Of a DNA stretch of 64,000 nucleotides, positions 52,428-60,548 are shown one piece after another. Numbering within the stretch: position 1 is the stretch's first letter; each line of letters starts with the position of its first letter. Under the pieces are notes generated by a model, which had not been told where the DNA came from, made no database searches, and saw only the letters and a list, made by a program, of their open reading frames with translations. The DNA lies in NCBI RefSeq assembly GCF_036194065.1, contig NZ_CP108095.1:5146001-5210000 (forward strand), in the 5' to 3' direction. Source of the DNA: Streptomyces sp. NBC_00239. GTDB taxonomy: Bacteria > Actinomycetota > Actinomycetes > Streptomycetales > Streptomycetaceae. The translations under genes were made by a program, and so were the position numbers.

Positions 52428-52517
52428 TCGGCGTACCGGCCCGGGCGCGGGCCCGGGCGCCGCTGCGGATGGCCCGGGGCGCGGTCCAGTCCGTGAACAG
52501 GGTCTTGCGGATGGGAC

Positions 52518-52553
52518 GGCCATCTTGGAGGATCAGCCAATCCTCCGATGGCC
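52518..52553 (+). promoter_or_regulatory. Hairpin or operator upstream of the FAH gene
   Basis: GGCCATC (52518-52524) pairs with GATGGCC (52547-52553), and within it GGAGGAT (52527-52533) pairs with ATCCTCC (52540-52546), loop CAGCCA. It starts 104 and ends 69 bases before the start codon. It may be a leader hairpin or, as DNA, a two-fold operator. Confidence 0.5.
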
Positions 52554-52621
52554 GCAACCCATCGGCCGGCCCGTGGCACGTCCTGCCCGCGGGCCGACCA
52601 GCCACGACCACGGGAGAATTC

Positions 52622-53479
52622 ATGAAGCTGCTGCGCGTCGGACCGGTGGGCGCGGAGCGCCCCGCGCTGCTCGGCCAGGACGGCACCCTCCGGGACCTGT
52701 CCGGCCTCGTCACCGACATCGACGGCGGCCTGCTCGCCGACGAGACCGCGCTGGACCGGGTACGGGAGGCGGCCGCTGCCGGAGAGCTCCCCGTGCTCGA
52801 CGCCGAGGGGCTGCGGATCGGTGCGGCGGTGGGCCGCATCGGCAAGGTCGTGGGCATCGGGCTGAACTACCACGGCCATGCCGCGGAGATCGGCGCGGCC
52901 ACGCCCGCGGAGCCGATCATGTTCCTCAAGGCCCCGGACACCGTGGTCGGCCCCGACGACACCGTGCTCATCCCGCGCGGCAGCGTGAAGACCGACTGGG
53001 AGGCCGAGCTCGGCGTCGTCATCGGCAGCACCGCCCGCTACCTCGGCTCGGCCGAGGAGGGCCTCGCGCACGTCGGCGGGTACGTCCTCGTCAACGACCT
53101 CTCGGAGCGCGAGTTCCAGATCGAGCGCGGCGGCACCTGGGACAAGGGCAAGAACTGCGAGACCTTCACCCCGGTCGGCCCCTGGCTGGTGACGGCGGAC
53201 GAGATCCCGGACCCGCAGGTCCTGGGCGTACGGCTGTGGGTCAACGGGGAGCAGAAGCAGGACGGCTCGACGTCCGACCAGATCTTCCCGGTCGGTGAGG
53301 TCGTGCGGTACCTGAGCCGGTTCATGACCCTCTACCCGGGCGACGTCATCGTCACCGGCACGCCCGCCGGTGTGGCCATGGGCCAGCCGGAGCCCAAGCC
53401 GTACCTGCGTGCCGGTGACGTGGTGGAGCTGGAGATCGACGGGCTGGGCCGCCAGCGCCAGCAGCTCAAGAACGCGTAA
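52622..53479 (+). CDS. Fumarylacetoacetate hydrolase family protein
   Basis: The 285-residue protein starts at ATG 52622. It carries the FAH fold: VVGIGLNYHGHAAEIG, FLKAPDTVVGPDDTV, the metal ligands in DWEAELGVVIG (Glu) and GYVLVNDLSERE (Asp), then KNCETFTPVGPWLV and the closing GDVIVTGTPAGV. FAH-family members are 2-hydroxyhepta-dienedioate isomerases, acylpyruvases or oxaloacetate decarboxylases; the substrate is open. The length fits the short-FAH class. Confidence 0.88.
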   Translation: MKLLRVGPVGAERPALLGQDGTLRDLSGLVTDIDGGLLADETALDRVREAAAAGELPVLDAEGLRIGAAVGRIGKVVGIGLNYHGHAAEIGAATPAEPIMFLKAPDTVVGPDDTVLIPRGSVKTDWEAELGVVIGSTARYLGSAEEGLAHVGGYVLVNDLSEREFQIERGGTWDKGKNCETFTPVGPWLVTADEIPDPQVLGVRLWVNGEQKQDGSTSDQIFPVGEVVRYLSRFMTLYPGDVIVTGTPAGVAMGQPEPKPYLRAGDVVELEIDGLGRQRQQLKNA

Positions 53480-53527
53480 CCCCGGCGCCGCCGCCGCGGG
53501 CGTGCCGTTCGCGGGCCGGGGCGGCGG

Positions 53528-54619
53528 TTACGCCCTGGGTTCGGCGAGTCCGACCGTGATGCCTTCGGCTGCCGAGCGGCGGGCCGCTTCCAGGACGTCG
53601 AGGCAGGCTGCCGCCTCGTGCGCCGATACGGGCGGTTCGCCGCCGGTGCGCAGGGCCTCGGCCACCGCCGCGTAGTAGGCGGGGTAGTCGCCGGCGAGGG
53701 TCGGCACCGGGGTGCCGCCGCCGGTCGCCGGGGACTCCCCGGAGCCGATGCGGCCCCACAGGTGTTCCGGCTCGTGGCCCCACGGCGTCCCGTCGTGGGG
53801 CCGCTGGCCCTCGCGCAGTGCGGCCTCCTGCGGGTCGAGCCCGTACTTCACGTATCCGGCGGCCGAGCCGAGGACGCGCAGGCGCGGGCCGAGCTGCGCC
53901 GTGGTCGCGCTGACGTAGAGGTGGGAGCGGACCCCGTTCGCGTGGGTGAGTGCGAGGAAGGTGTCGTCGTCGGTCTCGGCGCCGGAGCGGCGTACGTCGG
54001 CCTCGGCGTACACCCGCACCACCGGGCCGAACAGGGTCAGCGCCTGGTCGACGAGGTGGCTGCCGAGGTCGTACAGCAGCCCGCCGATCTCCTCCGGGGC
54101 GCCTGACTCGCGCCAGCCGCCCTTGAGCTGCGGGCGCCACCGCTCGAAGCGGGACTCGAAGCGCTGGACCGTGCCGAGCTCGCCGTCCGCGATCAGGCGG
54201 CGCAGGGTGAGGAAGTCGTTGTCCCAGCGGCGGTTCTGGAAGACGGACAGCAGCGTGCCGCGGCGCTCGGCGAGGGCGGCCAGGGCGCGGGCCTCGGCGG
54301 CCGTGGCGGCGAGCGGCTTGTCCACGACCGTCGCCAGGCCGGCTTCCAGGGCGGTGGTGGCGAGCGATACGTGCGTTTTGTTCGGGGACGCGATGACGAC
54401 GAGGTCGAGCTCGTCGGCGCGGGCGAACAGTTCCTCGGGGGTGTGTGCGAGGCGGACGTCCGGGAACTCGGCGCGGGCCCGGGCCCGGCGCTCCTCGTTG
54501 GCCGTGACCACCGTGTCGAGGGTCAGCCCCTCGGTGGCCGCCACGAGCGGGGCGTGGAAGACGGAGCCGGCCAGGCCGTAGCCGATGAGTCCGACGCGGA
54601 GGGGGGAGGAGGGGGACAT
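53528..54619 (-). CDS. Gfo/Idh/MocA family oxidoreductase
   Basis: The 363-residue NAD(P)-dependent enzyme starts at ATG 54619. The Rossmann motif is RVGLIGYGLAGSVFHAP. The characteristic EKP-like loop reads TVVDKPLAATAAEARAL (here D-K-P). Substrate-domain segments are SVFQNRRWDNDFLTL and GGLLYDLGSHLVDQAL (H in the active site). It probably oxidises or epimerises a sugar or polyol. It is divergent from a ROK regulator with only about 55 bases between starts, which suggests that ROK controls it. Confidence 0.9.
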   Translation of the reverse strand: MSPSSPLRVGLIGYGLAGSVFHAPLVAATEGLTLDTVVTANEERRARARAEFPDVRLAHTPEELFARADELDLVVIASPNKTHVSLATTALEAGLATVVDKPLAATAAEARALAALAERRGTLLSVFQNRRWDNDFLTLRRLIADGELGTVQRFESRFERWRPQLKGGWRESGAPEEIGGLLYDLGSHLVDQALTLFGPVVRVYAEADVRRSGAETDDDTFLALTHANGVRSHLYVSATTAQLGPRLRVLGSAAGYVKYGLDPQEAALREGQRPHDGTPWGHEPEHLWGRIGSGESPATGGGTPVPTLAGDYPAYYAAVAEALRTGGEPPVSAHEAAACLDVLEAARRSAAEGITVGLAEPRA

Positions 54620-54631
54620 GCAACCACTTAA

Positions 54632-54644
54632 GCAACGCTGTTGC
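54632..54644. promoter_or_regulatory. GCAAC-N3-GTTGC palindrome between the oxidoreductase and ROK genes
   Basis: A perfect 5-bp inverted repeat lies 13 bases upstream of the oxidoreductase start and 31 bases upstream of the ROK start. In this tiny divergent intergenic region it is a good candidate for the ROK operator. Confidence 0.5.
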
Positions 54645-54674
54645 GAAAGTGCAAGCAAGAGAGATGATGGCGAG

Positions 54675-56300
54675 GTGAAGGACGACGGGGAGACAGCAGG
54701 GAACGCGGCGGGCGGGCCGCCCGGGGCGCAGCCGGAGCCGGCGCTCGGGCCGGGGTCGGGTTCGGAGCCCGGCTCGGGTTCGGGCCCGAGCTCGGCGTCG
54801 GGCTCGGGCTCGGGCTCGGCGTCGGGGTCGGGGCGGGCCGCGTCGGGGTCGGATATGGAGCCTGCGCTCGGGTCGGGGTCGGGGCGGGTCGGCTCGGGGT
54901 CGGGCATGGAGCCTGCGCCCGGGTCGGGGCGGGCTGCGTCGGGGCCGGGGCTGGGGTTGTCGGCCGTGCGCAGCCACAACGCGGGTCTGGTGCTCGGGCT
55001 GCTGCGGGCGGCCGGGGCGGCGGGGGCGAGCCGTCACGAACTGGCGGCGGGTACGGGGCTGACCCCGCAGGCCGTCAGCAAGATCGGCGCGCGGTTGCGG
55101 GCGGCCGGGCTGGCGGCGCCGGCCGGTCGGCGGGCCTCGACCGGCGGCAAGCCGGCGACCCTGCTGCGGCTGGTCCCGGAGGCGGGGCACGCGGTCGGCC
55201 TCCAGCTGGACCGGGACGAGGTACGGGTGGCGGTCGTGGACCTGGCCGGCCGGGTGGTCGCCTCACGCCGGGGCCCGCTGGACTTCGGGCTGCGACCCCA
55301 GGAGGTGGTGGCGGCCGCCGCCCGCGAGGTCGAGGCGGCGGCCGCGCAGGCGGGGCTGGCGTGGCCCGCGGGGCTGGCGGGCCCGGAGGGGCCGTCGGGG
55401 TCAAGGCTGCGGGCCGGCGGAACGGTGGCGGGCGCCACAGCCACCGAGCAGTCCGTCCCTGTTCCCGTCCCCGTTCCCGTCCCCGGCCCCGTCCCCGGCC
55501 CCGGCGCTGGCCCCGGCTCCGGCACTGGCCCCGAGCTCGGGCTCGGTGCCGATGGCGGTGGCGATGGCGACGGCCTCGGCGGTGGCGGGGGCGGTGGCGA
55601 CGGCGGTGGCGGTGGCGGTGGCGGTGGCGGTCTGTGGGGAGTGGGGTGTGCGGTTCCCGGCCCGCTCGACCACCGGGACGGGGTGATGGGGCGGGTCACC
55701 GGCTTCCCGCACTGGGACGGCTTTCCGCTCCGCGCGGCCCTCGCCGAACGCCTCGGGCTGCCGGTCGTGCTCGACAAGGACACCAATGCCGCCACGGTGG
55801 GCCTGGCGGCCGGAGCGGGCGGAGCCGGGTCGTTCGCGTACGTCCACGCCGGTACGGGGCTGGGCGCCGGGCTGTTCCTCGGCGGGGCCCCGCACCGGGG
55901 GTCGCGTACGGGGGCCGGCGAATTCGGGCACCAGGTGCTGCTGCTGGACGGGCCGCGCTGCCGGTGCGGGGCCCGCGGCTGCGTGGAGGCGTTGTGCCTG
56001 GAGGCCCTGGCGGGCGGGGACGCTCGTACGGCGGCGCGACTGCTCGGCGAGGCGGTCGCGAACCTGGTCGCCCTGCTGGACGTCGACGCGGTGGTCCTGG
56101 GCGGCCGGGCCGTGGCGGCGGACCCGGAGGTGTTCGTGCGGGGGGTCGGCGCGGTGCTGTCCGCGCGGGCGCTGGGCGCGTACGAGGTGCGCGTGCGGGC
56201 CGCTCCGGAAGGCGCGGTGGTCGCGGGCGCGGCCGAACTGGTGCTGACCGAGGCCTTCGGGCAGCAGTACCCGTCGCCGGAACCCACCCCCGCCCCCTGA
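54675..56300 (+). CDS. ROK-family transcriptional regulator with low-complexity insertions
   Basis: The 541-residue protein starts at GTG 54675 (VKDDGETAG). The first 95 residues are a Gly/Ser/Pro-rich tract. The winged HTH follows: RHELAAGTGLTPQAVSKIGARL. The ROK core has VLDKDTNAATVGLAAG, AYVHAGTGLGAGLF and the zinc motif GEFGHQVLL...CRCGARGCVEAL. Within the N-terminal ROK subdomain, an insertion of about 80 residues (PVPVPVPVPGPVPGPGAG, then GGGGDGGG) interrupts the fold. Sugar binding is likely through GTGLG. It probably represses the divergent oxidoreductase. Confidence 0.87.
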   Translation: MKDDGETAGNAAGGPPGAQPEPALGPGSGSEPGSGSGPSSASGSGSGSASGSGRAASGSDMEPALGSGSGRVGSGSGMEPAPGSGRAASGPGLGLSAVRSHNAGLVLGLLRAAGAAGASRHELAAGTGLTPQAVSKIGARLRAAGLAAPAGRRASTGGKPATLLRLVPEAGHAVGLQLDRDEVRVAVVDLAGRVVASRRGPLDFGLRPQEVVAAAAREVEAAAAQAGLAWPAGLAGPEGPSGSRLRAGGTVAGATATEQSVPVPVPVPVPGPVPGPGAGPGSGTGPELGLGADGGGDGDGLGGGGGGGDGGGGGGGGGGLWGVGCAVPGPLDHRDGVMGRVTGFPHWDGFPLRAALAERLGLPVVLDKDTNAATVGLAAGAGGAGSFAYVHAGTGLGAGLFLGGAPHRGSRTGAGEFGHQVLLLDGPRCRCGARGCVEALCLEALAGGDARTAARLLGEAVANLVALLDVDAVVLGGRAVAADPEVFVRGVGAVLSARALGAYEVRVRAAPEGAVVAGAAELVLTEAFGQQYPSPEPTPAP

Positions 56301-56768
56301 CCGCCCCCGCACCCTGACTACCCCCGCATCCTGAACTCGCCCCGCATCCTGAACTCGCCCCGCATCCTGAACTCGCCCCGCATCCTGAACTCGCCCCGCA
56401 TCCTGAACTCGCCCCGGCCCCTGGACTCGCCCCGCCCCCTGGACTCGCCCCGCCCCCTGAATTCGACCCCGGGCCTGAACAGCCCGGGCCTGAACAGCCC
56501 GGGCCTGAACAGCCCCGACCCGAACCGCCCCGCCTTGCTGAACCGACCCCCGCCGTCTCGGCCTCCCTCTGTCCGCCCTGCGGCGGGCGCCGCTCCGCCG
56601 CTTTGAGGTGCTTCTCACCCTCCCGTTCCATGGCCCAAACAGGGGTAAACCGGGGCAAGCTGCGGCGTGTGCGGGCCGGGAGAAAACACGCGCGTGGGAG
56701 GGTGCGGTGGACGGCGGGGTGATTGTCACCTGGTCCGACCATCGTCCGGCGAGCAGCGAAGGCCCTTC
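56301..56768. other. Intergenic region between ROK gene and secreted protein gene
   Basis: This 468-base gap has no gene. It is dominated by the tandem repeats listed separately (56326-56515). From 56560 to 56768 it includes lower-GC sequence that should hold the promoter of the next gene. Confidence 0.5.
56326..56515. repeat. 18-bp tandem repeat (about 8 units) followed by a 15-bp triplicate
   Basis: GCATCCTGAACTCGCCCC occurs five times exactly at 56326, 56344, 56362, 56380 and 56398, followed by three diverged units to about 56469. Then GGGCCTGAACAGCCC repeats exactly at 56471, 56486 and 56501. The array starts 26 bases after the ROK stop. It is a minisatellite-type region. Confidence 0.9.
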
Positions 56769-57740
56769 ATGCGAATGCGCACAGCACTGGCCGTGTCCGT
56801 CGCCACGGCCGCGGCCGCCCTGGGGCCAGTGGCGCTCACCGCACCCGCCGCGGCCGCACCGGCCGTCACCGCATCCTCCGCCACCAGGCCCGCCGCGCCC
56901 GCGCACTCCACCTCCGCCACGCTCTCCGCAGCCGCGCACTCCGCCTCCGCCGCGCTCTCCGTGCCCGCACTCTCCCTCGCAGACCTCTCCGCCCCCGCGC
57001 ACTCCGCCCCCACCCCCCTCGCCGTCGCCGCGCCCGCCGCCGCCGTCCCGCAGCTGCCCCCGCACGACGTGGGCGAAGGCGGCGGGGCCAAGCCGGCGCC
57101 CGCGCGGCCGGCTCGGGTGCGGGGCGAGTGCGGGGACGGCAAGAGCGCCGAGTTTCCGCTCGGGGCGCGGATCCGCGGGGGGCCGGCCGTGTACCGCAGC
57201 GGTGGCGGGCCGCAGACCTGGTACCTCGACCTCACCAACCCCGGCCGCGCCGACTGCCGGGCCGTGCACCCGGTGGTCGTGTTCGCCGACCGCGCGCACG
57301 CGCTGAAGGCCTCGCAGCTCCACCTGGAGTTCACGGACCGCGGTACGGCCTACCCCGTCACCCTGGAGCAGTCCGACCAGGACGAGGTCATCGCCGTGTT
57401 CGACGGCGCCGGCGCCTTCCCCGGCTTCACCGTCGCGGCGAACGGCTCGGTGACCGTGGCCGTACGTCTCTCCTTCGCCGCCGACACCCCGCCCGGCGAG
57501 GTCGTCGCCGACGCCGCGCTGGTCCAGCGCAAGGGCGACGACGGCGACTGGGTGGGCGAGACGGGCGGCTACCGCTTCGCCGTCGCGGGCCCGGAGGAGC
57601 CGGCGGAGCCCGGGGCCGCCGGCTCCCTGGCCGACACGGGCCGTTCCGAGCGGCTGTGCGGGCTCGGTGCCGCAGCCGGTGCGGTCGCCGCGGCCGGTGC
57701 TGCCATGCGGCTGGGGGCCCGGCGCCTGCGCAGGCCCTGA
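56769..57740 (+). CDS. Secreted protein with LAxTG-type cell-wall sorting signal
   Basis: The 323-residue protein starts at ATG 56769. A Sec signal peptide (MRMRTALAVSVATAAAALGPVAL...APAAAA) is followed by a long Ala/Ser/Pro-rich region to about residue 110. A beta-rich domain then follows, with WYLDLTNPGRADCRAVHPVVVFAD and VTVAVRLSFAADTPPGEV. The C-terminus reads SLADTGRSERLCGLGAAAGA, a hydrophobic segment and a basic end RRLRRP: a full sorting signal, with LADTG at residues 287-291. Class E sortases prefer LAxTG, and one lies 5.8 kb upstream (50038). The protein is thus predicted to be wall-anchored. Confidence 0.88.
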   Translation: MRMRTALAVSVATAAAALGPVALTAPAAAAPAVTASSATRPAAPAHSTSATLSAAAHSASAALSVPALSLADLSAPAHSAPTPLAVAAPAAAVPQLPPHDVGEGGGAKPAPARPARVRGECGDGKSAEFPLGARIRGGPAVYRSGGGPQTWYLDLTNPGRADCRAVHPVVVFADRAHALKASQLHLEFTDRGTAYPVTLEQSDQDEVIAVFDGAGAFPGFTVAANGSVTVAVRLSFAADTPPGEVVADAALVQRKGDDGDWVGETGGYRFAVAGPEEPAEPGAAGSLADTGRSERLCGLGAAAGAVAAAGAAMRLGARRLRRP

Positions 57741-57759
57741 CGGCCCGTAAAGTCCCAGC

Positions 57760-58515
57760 GTGGAACCGACACACAGCCCGGGCTCGCCCGTCCGCTCGGG
57801 GATCCCCGAGCACGGCCGCATCCCCAAGTACTACGCCGTGAAGGCACACCTGTCCGTCCTGATCGAGGAACTGGGCGAGGGCGGGCCGCTGCCGACCGAA
57901 CGCGACCTCGCCGAGCGGTACGAGGTCTCCCGCGAGACGGTCCGGCAGGCCCTGCGCGAACTCCTGCTGGAGGGGCGGCTGCGCCGCTCCGGCCGCGGCA
58001 CCGTGGTGGCCGGCCCCAAACTCGAGCAGCCGCTGTCCCTCGCCAGCTACACGGAAGGCGTGCGCCGGCAGGGCCGCCGCCCCGGCCGCCACCTGATCGG
58101 CCTGGAGCGGTTCCCGTGTCCGCCCGCGCTCGCCCCCGGCATCGGCGCGGAGGAGGGGGAGCCGGTGTGGCACCTGGAGCGGGTGCTGCTGGCCGACGAC
58201 GAGAGGGTCGGGCTGGAGAGCACGTACATCCGGGTGGCCCGGGTGCCGGACCTCGACAGCGATTTCCAGCCGGACTCCTCCTTCTACGGCTACCTCAAGG
58301 ACCGGCTCGGCATCTCCTTCGGGGACGCCGACGAGAAGCTGGAGACGGTGCTCGCGACCCCGCGCGAGGCGCTGCTGATCGGCACCCCGCCGGCCCTGCC
58401 GATGCTGCTCATCCACCGCTTCTCGCGCGACCAGGACGGCCGGCCGCTGGAACGGGTCCGTTCGCTCTACCGTGGCGACCGGTTCAGCTTCACGACCCAC
58501 CTGAGTCCCGGCTGA
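57760..58515 (+). CDS. GntR/HutC-family regulator (UTRA domain), phosphonate locus
   Basis: The 251-residue regulator starts at GTG 57760. The winged HTH is GGPLPTERDLAERYEVSRETVRQALRELLL (short form quoted: LPTERDLAERYEVSRETV). A UTRA effector domain follows (ASYTEGVRRQGRRPGRHLIG; VWHLERVLLADDERVGLES; TPPALPMLLIHRFSRD). HutC-type regulators sense small sugar-phosphate-like or phosphonate ligands. Placed ahead of the AEP cluster, it probably represses the polycistron starting at 58654. The intergenic site GGGTCTAGTCCA is a likely operator. Confidence 0.9.
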   Translation: MEPTHSPGSPVRSGIPEHGRIPKYYAVKAHLSVLIEELGEGGPLPTERDLAERYEVSRETVRQALRELLLEGRLRRSGRGTVVAGPKLEQPLSLASYTEGVRRQGRRPGRHLIGLERFPCPPALAPGIGAEEGEPVWHLERVLLADDERVGLESTYIRVARVPDLDSDFQPDSSFYGYLKDRLGISFGDADEKLETVLATPREALLIGTPPALPMLLIHRFSRDQDGRPLERVRSLYRGDRFSFTTHLSPG

Positions 58516-58566
58516 ACCACCCCATAACGGATGGCACTGGGCGAGCCATGATTACGAGACGATAAC

Positions 58567-58578
58567 GGGTCTAGTCCA
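58567..58578. promoter_or_regulatory. Candidate GntR/HutC operator before the phosphonate operon
   Basis: GGGTCTAGTCCA is an imperfect two-fold element centred on CTAG, close to the HutC/DasR-type site TGGTCTAGACCA. It is 76-87 bases upstream of the FAD oxidoreductase start and just after the gntR stop. Confidence 0.55.
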
Positions 58579-58653
58579 AGTGTCGGGGCCTGTTCACCGA
58601 CCCGTTGCCGTCCCGATCCTCACGGGTCACGGCCCGCCACCACCGTTGCCGAC

Positions 58654-59775
58654 GTGAGAGTCATAGTCGTCGGAGGCGGCGTGGTCGGCACCATGCACGC
58701 CTGGCAGGCAGTTGAGCGCGGCCACGAGGTCGTACAGATCGAGCGGGAGGCCGAGGCGCGCGGTGCATCACTGCGCAATTTCGGCCAGATATGGGTGAGC
58801 GGACGCGCGGGGGGTGAAGAACTCGACACCGCACTGCGGGCTCGCGAACTGTGGGAGTCCCTCGGGGCCGAGGTCCCCGAGCTGGGCTTCCGCGGCATCG
58901 GCTCGCTGACCCTGGTGCGCAACGCCCGCGAGCACGCGGTGGCCGTGGCCGCCGCCGCCCGGCCGGATGCCGCCGCCCGCGGCTACCAGGTGCTGACCGC
59001 CGCCGAGGCGCGCGCCGCCAACCCGGCGCTGCGCGGCGACTTCGAAGCCGCCCTGTGGTGCGAGCGCGACGCCGCCGTCGAGCCGCGCACCGCGCAGCTC
59101 GCCCTCCACGCCCACCTGCGGGCCTCGGGCCGGTACACCTTCCTGACCGGGCGCGAGGTCCGCGAGGTGGTCGGTACCGCGGCCGTCCGCGACGACCACG
59201 GCGACGTGCACCGCGGCGACGCGGTCGTGCTGGCCACCGGCGCCTGGCTGAGCGGCCTCGTCAAGGAGCTCGCCCCGGACCTGCCGGTGCGCCGGGTGCG
59301 CCTGCAGATGATGCAGACCGAGCCGCTCGGCGAGGCCCTGACCACCTCGGTCGCCGACGCCGACAGCTTCCGCTACTACCCGGCCTACCGGTCGGACGCC
59401 CTCGACGAGCTCAACGCGTCGCAGGCGCAGGCGCCGATCGCCGCCGAGCACAGGATGCAGCTCCTGATGGTGCAGCGCCGCGACGGCGGACTGACCATCG
59501 GCGACACCCACGAGTACGAGCACCCCTTCGCCTTCGACACCCTCGAAGACCCGTACGACCACCTCACCGGGGTGGTCGAGGGGTTCCTCGGCCGACCGCT
59601 GCCGAAGATCCGGCACCGCTGGGCCGGGGTCTACGCCCAGTGCACCGACACCTCCCGGGTGGTGCACCGCCAGCAGGTACGCGACGGCGTATGGCTGGTG
59701 ACCGGGCCCGGCGGCCGCGGCATGACCTGCTCGCCCGCCATCGCCGAAACCACCGCGAACGAACTGGGCTGGTGA
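58654..59775 (+). CDS. FAD-dependent oxidoreductase of the phosphonate cluster (TIGR03364-type)
   Basis: The 373-residue protein starts at GTG 58654. FAD binding is shown by RVIVVGGGVVGTMHAWQAV (GxGxxG) with an acidic end QIERE and the DAVVLATGAWLSGL motif near the middle. The C-terminal GVWLVTGPGGRGMTCSPA closes the FAD fold. This D-amino-acid-oxidase-like family is associated with phosphonatase genes and is thought to oxidise 2-aminoethylphosphonate or its N-methyl derivative to phosphonoacetaldehyde. That would feed the hydrolase encoded downstream. No PhnW transaminase is seen, so this enzyme may replace it. Confidence 0.85.
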   Translation: MRVIVVGGGVVGTMHAWQAVERGHEVVQIEREAEARGASLRNFGQIWVSGRAGGEELDTALRARELWESLGAEVPELGFRGIGSLTLVRNAREHAVAVAAAARPDAAARGYQVLTAAEARAANPALRGDFEAALWCERDAAVEPRTAQLALHAHLRASGRYTFLTGREVREVVGTAAVRDDHGDVHRGDAVVLATGAWLSGLVKELAPDLPVRRVRLQMMQTEPLGEALTTSVADADSFRYYPAYRSDALDELNASQAQAPIAAEHRMQLLMVQRRDGGLTIGDTHEYEHPFAFDTLEDPYDHLTGVVEGFLGRPLPKIRHRWAGVYAQCTDTSRVVHRQQVRDGVWLVTGPGGRGMTCSPAIAETTANELGW

Positions 59776-59780
59776 ACACC

Positions 59781-60548
59781 ATGACCGACCGCACCCACTC
59801 CCTGGTCGTCCTGGACATGGCGGGGACCACGGTCGCCGACGGCGGCCTCGTCGAACAGGCCTTCTCGCGGGCCGCCGAACGCCTCGGCGTGACCCCCGGC
59901 TCCGCCGACCACGCCGCCAAGCTCCAGTACGTCCGCGACACCATGGGCGAGTCGAAGATCTCCGTCTTCCGGCACCTGTTCGGCGCAGAGAACCTCGCGC
60001 AGCAGGCCAACACCGCCTTCGAGCGGGCGTACGGGGAACTCGTCGACGGCGGGCTCGTCGCCCCGCTGCCCGGCGCCCGCGAAGCCATCGAGAAGCTCCG
60101 GGCCGACGGCCGCACCGTCGTCCTGACCACCGGCTTCGCCCGGGTCACCCAGGACGCCATCCTCGATGCGCTCGGCTGGCAGGGCCTGGCCGACCTCACG
60201 TTGTGCCCGGCCGACGCGGGCGGCCGCGGCCGGCCCTTCCCCGACATGGTCCTCGCCGCGTTCCTGCGGACCGGCGCCGCCGACGACGTACGGCAGCTTG
60301 CCGTCGCGGGCGACACCTCGTACGACATGCTCAGCGGCCGCCGCTCCGGCGCCGGCCTCGTCGCCGGCGTCCTGACCGGCGCGCACGGGCGGGACGCCCT
60401 CGAACGGCACGGCGCCACGCACGTCCTCGCGTCGATCGCGCAGCTGCCCGACCTGCTGGCGCGCACGGAAGCCGAAGCGGGAGCCGGTGCCCGTGCCGGT
60501 GCCGGTGGCGACGCCGGAGCCGGAGCCGGAGCAGGGGCGCCGGCGTGA
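59781..60548 (+). CDS. Phosphonatase-like HAD hydrolase (phosphonoacetaldehyde hydrolase type)
   Basis: The 255-residue protein has its ATG at 59781, with GGTGA upstream at 59771-59775 overlapping the previous stop. HAD motif I is VVLDMAGTTVAD (nucleophile D12). The cap-domain Lys, K59 in DTMGESKISVF, matches the Schiff-base Lys of PhnX. Motif II is VVLTTGF, motif III/IV is VAGDTSYDMLSGR. The presence of the cap Lys supports phosphonoacetaldehyde cleavage to acetaldehyde and phosphate. The C-terminus has an Ala/Gly repeat tail (AGAGARAGAGG). Confidence 0.88.
   Translation: MTDRTHSLVVLDMAGTTVADGGLVEQAFSRAAERLGVTPGSADHAAKLQYVRDTMGESKISVFRHLFGAENLAQQANTAFERAYGELVDGGLVAPLPGAREAIEKLRADGRTVVLTTGFARVTQDAILDALGWQGLADLTLCPADAGGRGRPFPDMVLAAFLRTGAADDVRQLAVAGDTSYDMLSGRRSGAGLVAGVLTGAHGRDALERHGATHVLASIAQLPDLLARTEAEAGAGARAGAGGDAGAGAGAGAPA

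Noticed and set aside
56326..56515. CRISPR array
   Set aside because: Units are 15-18 bp without spacers; it is a minisatellite.
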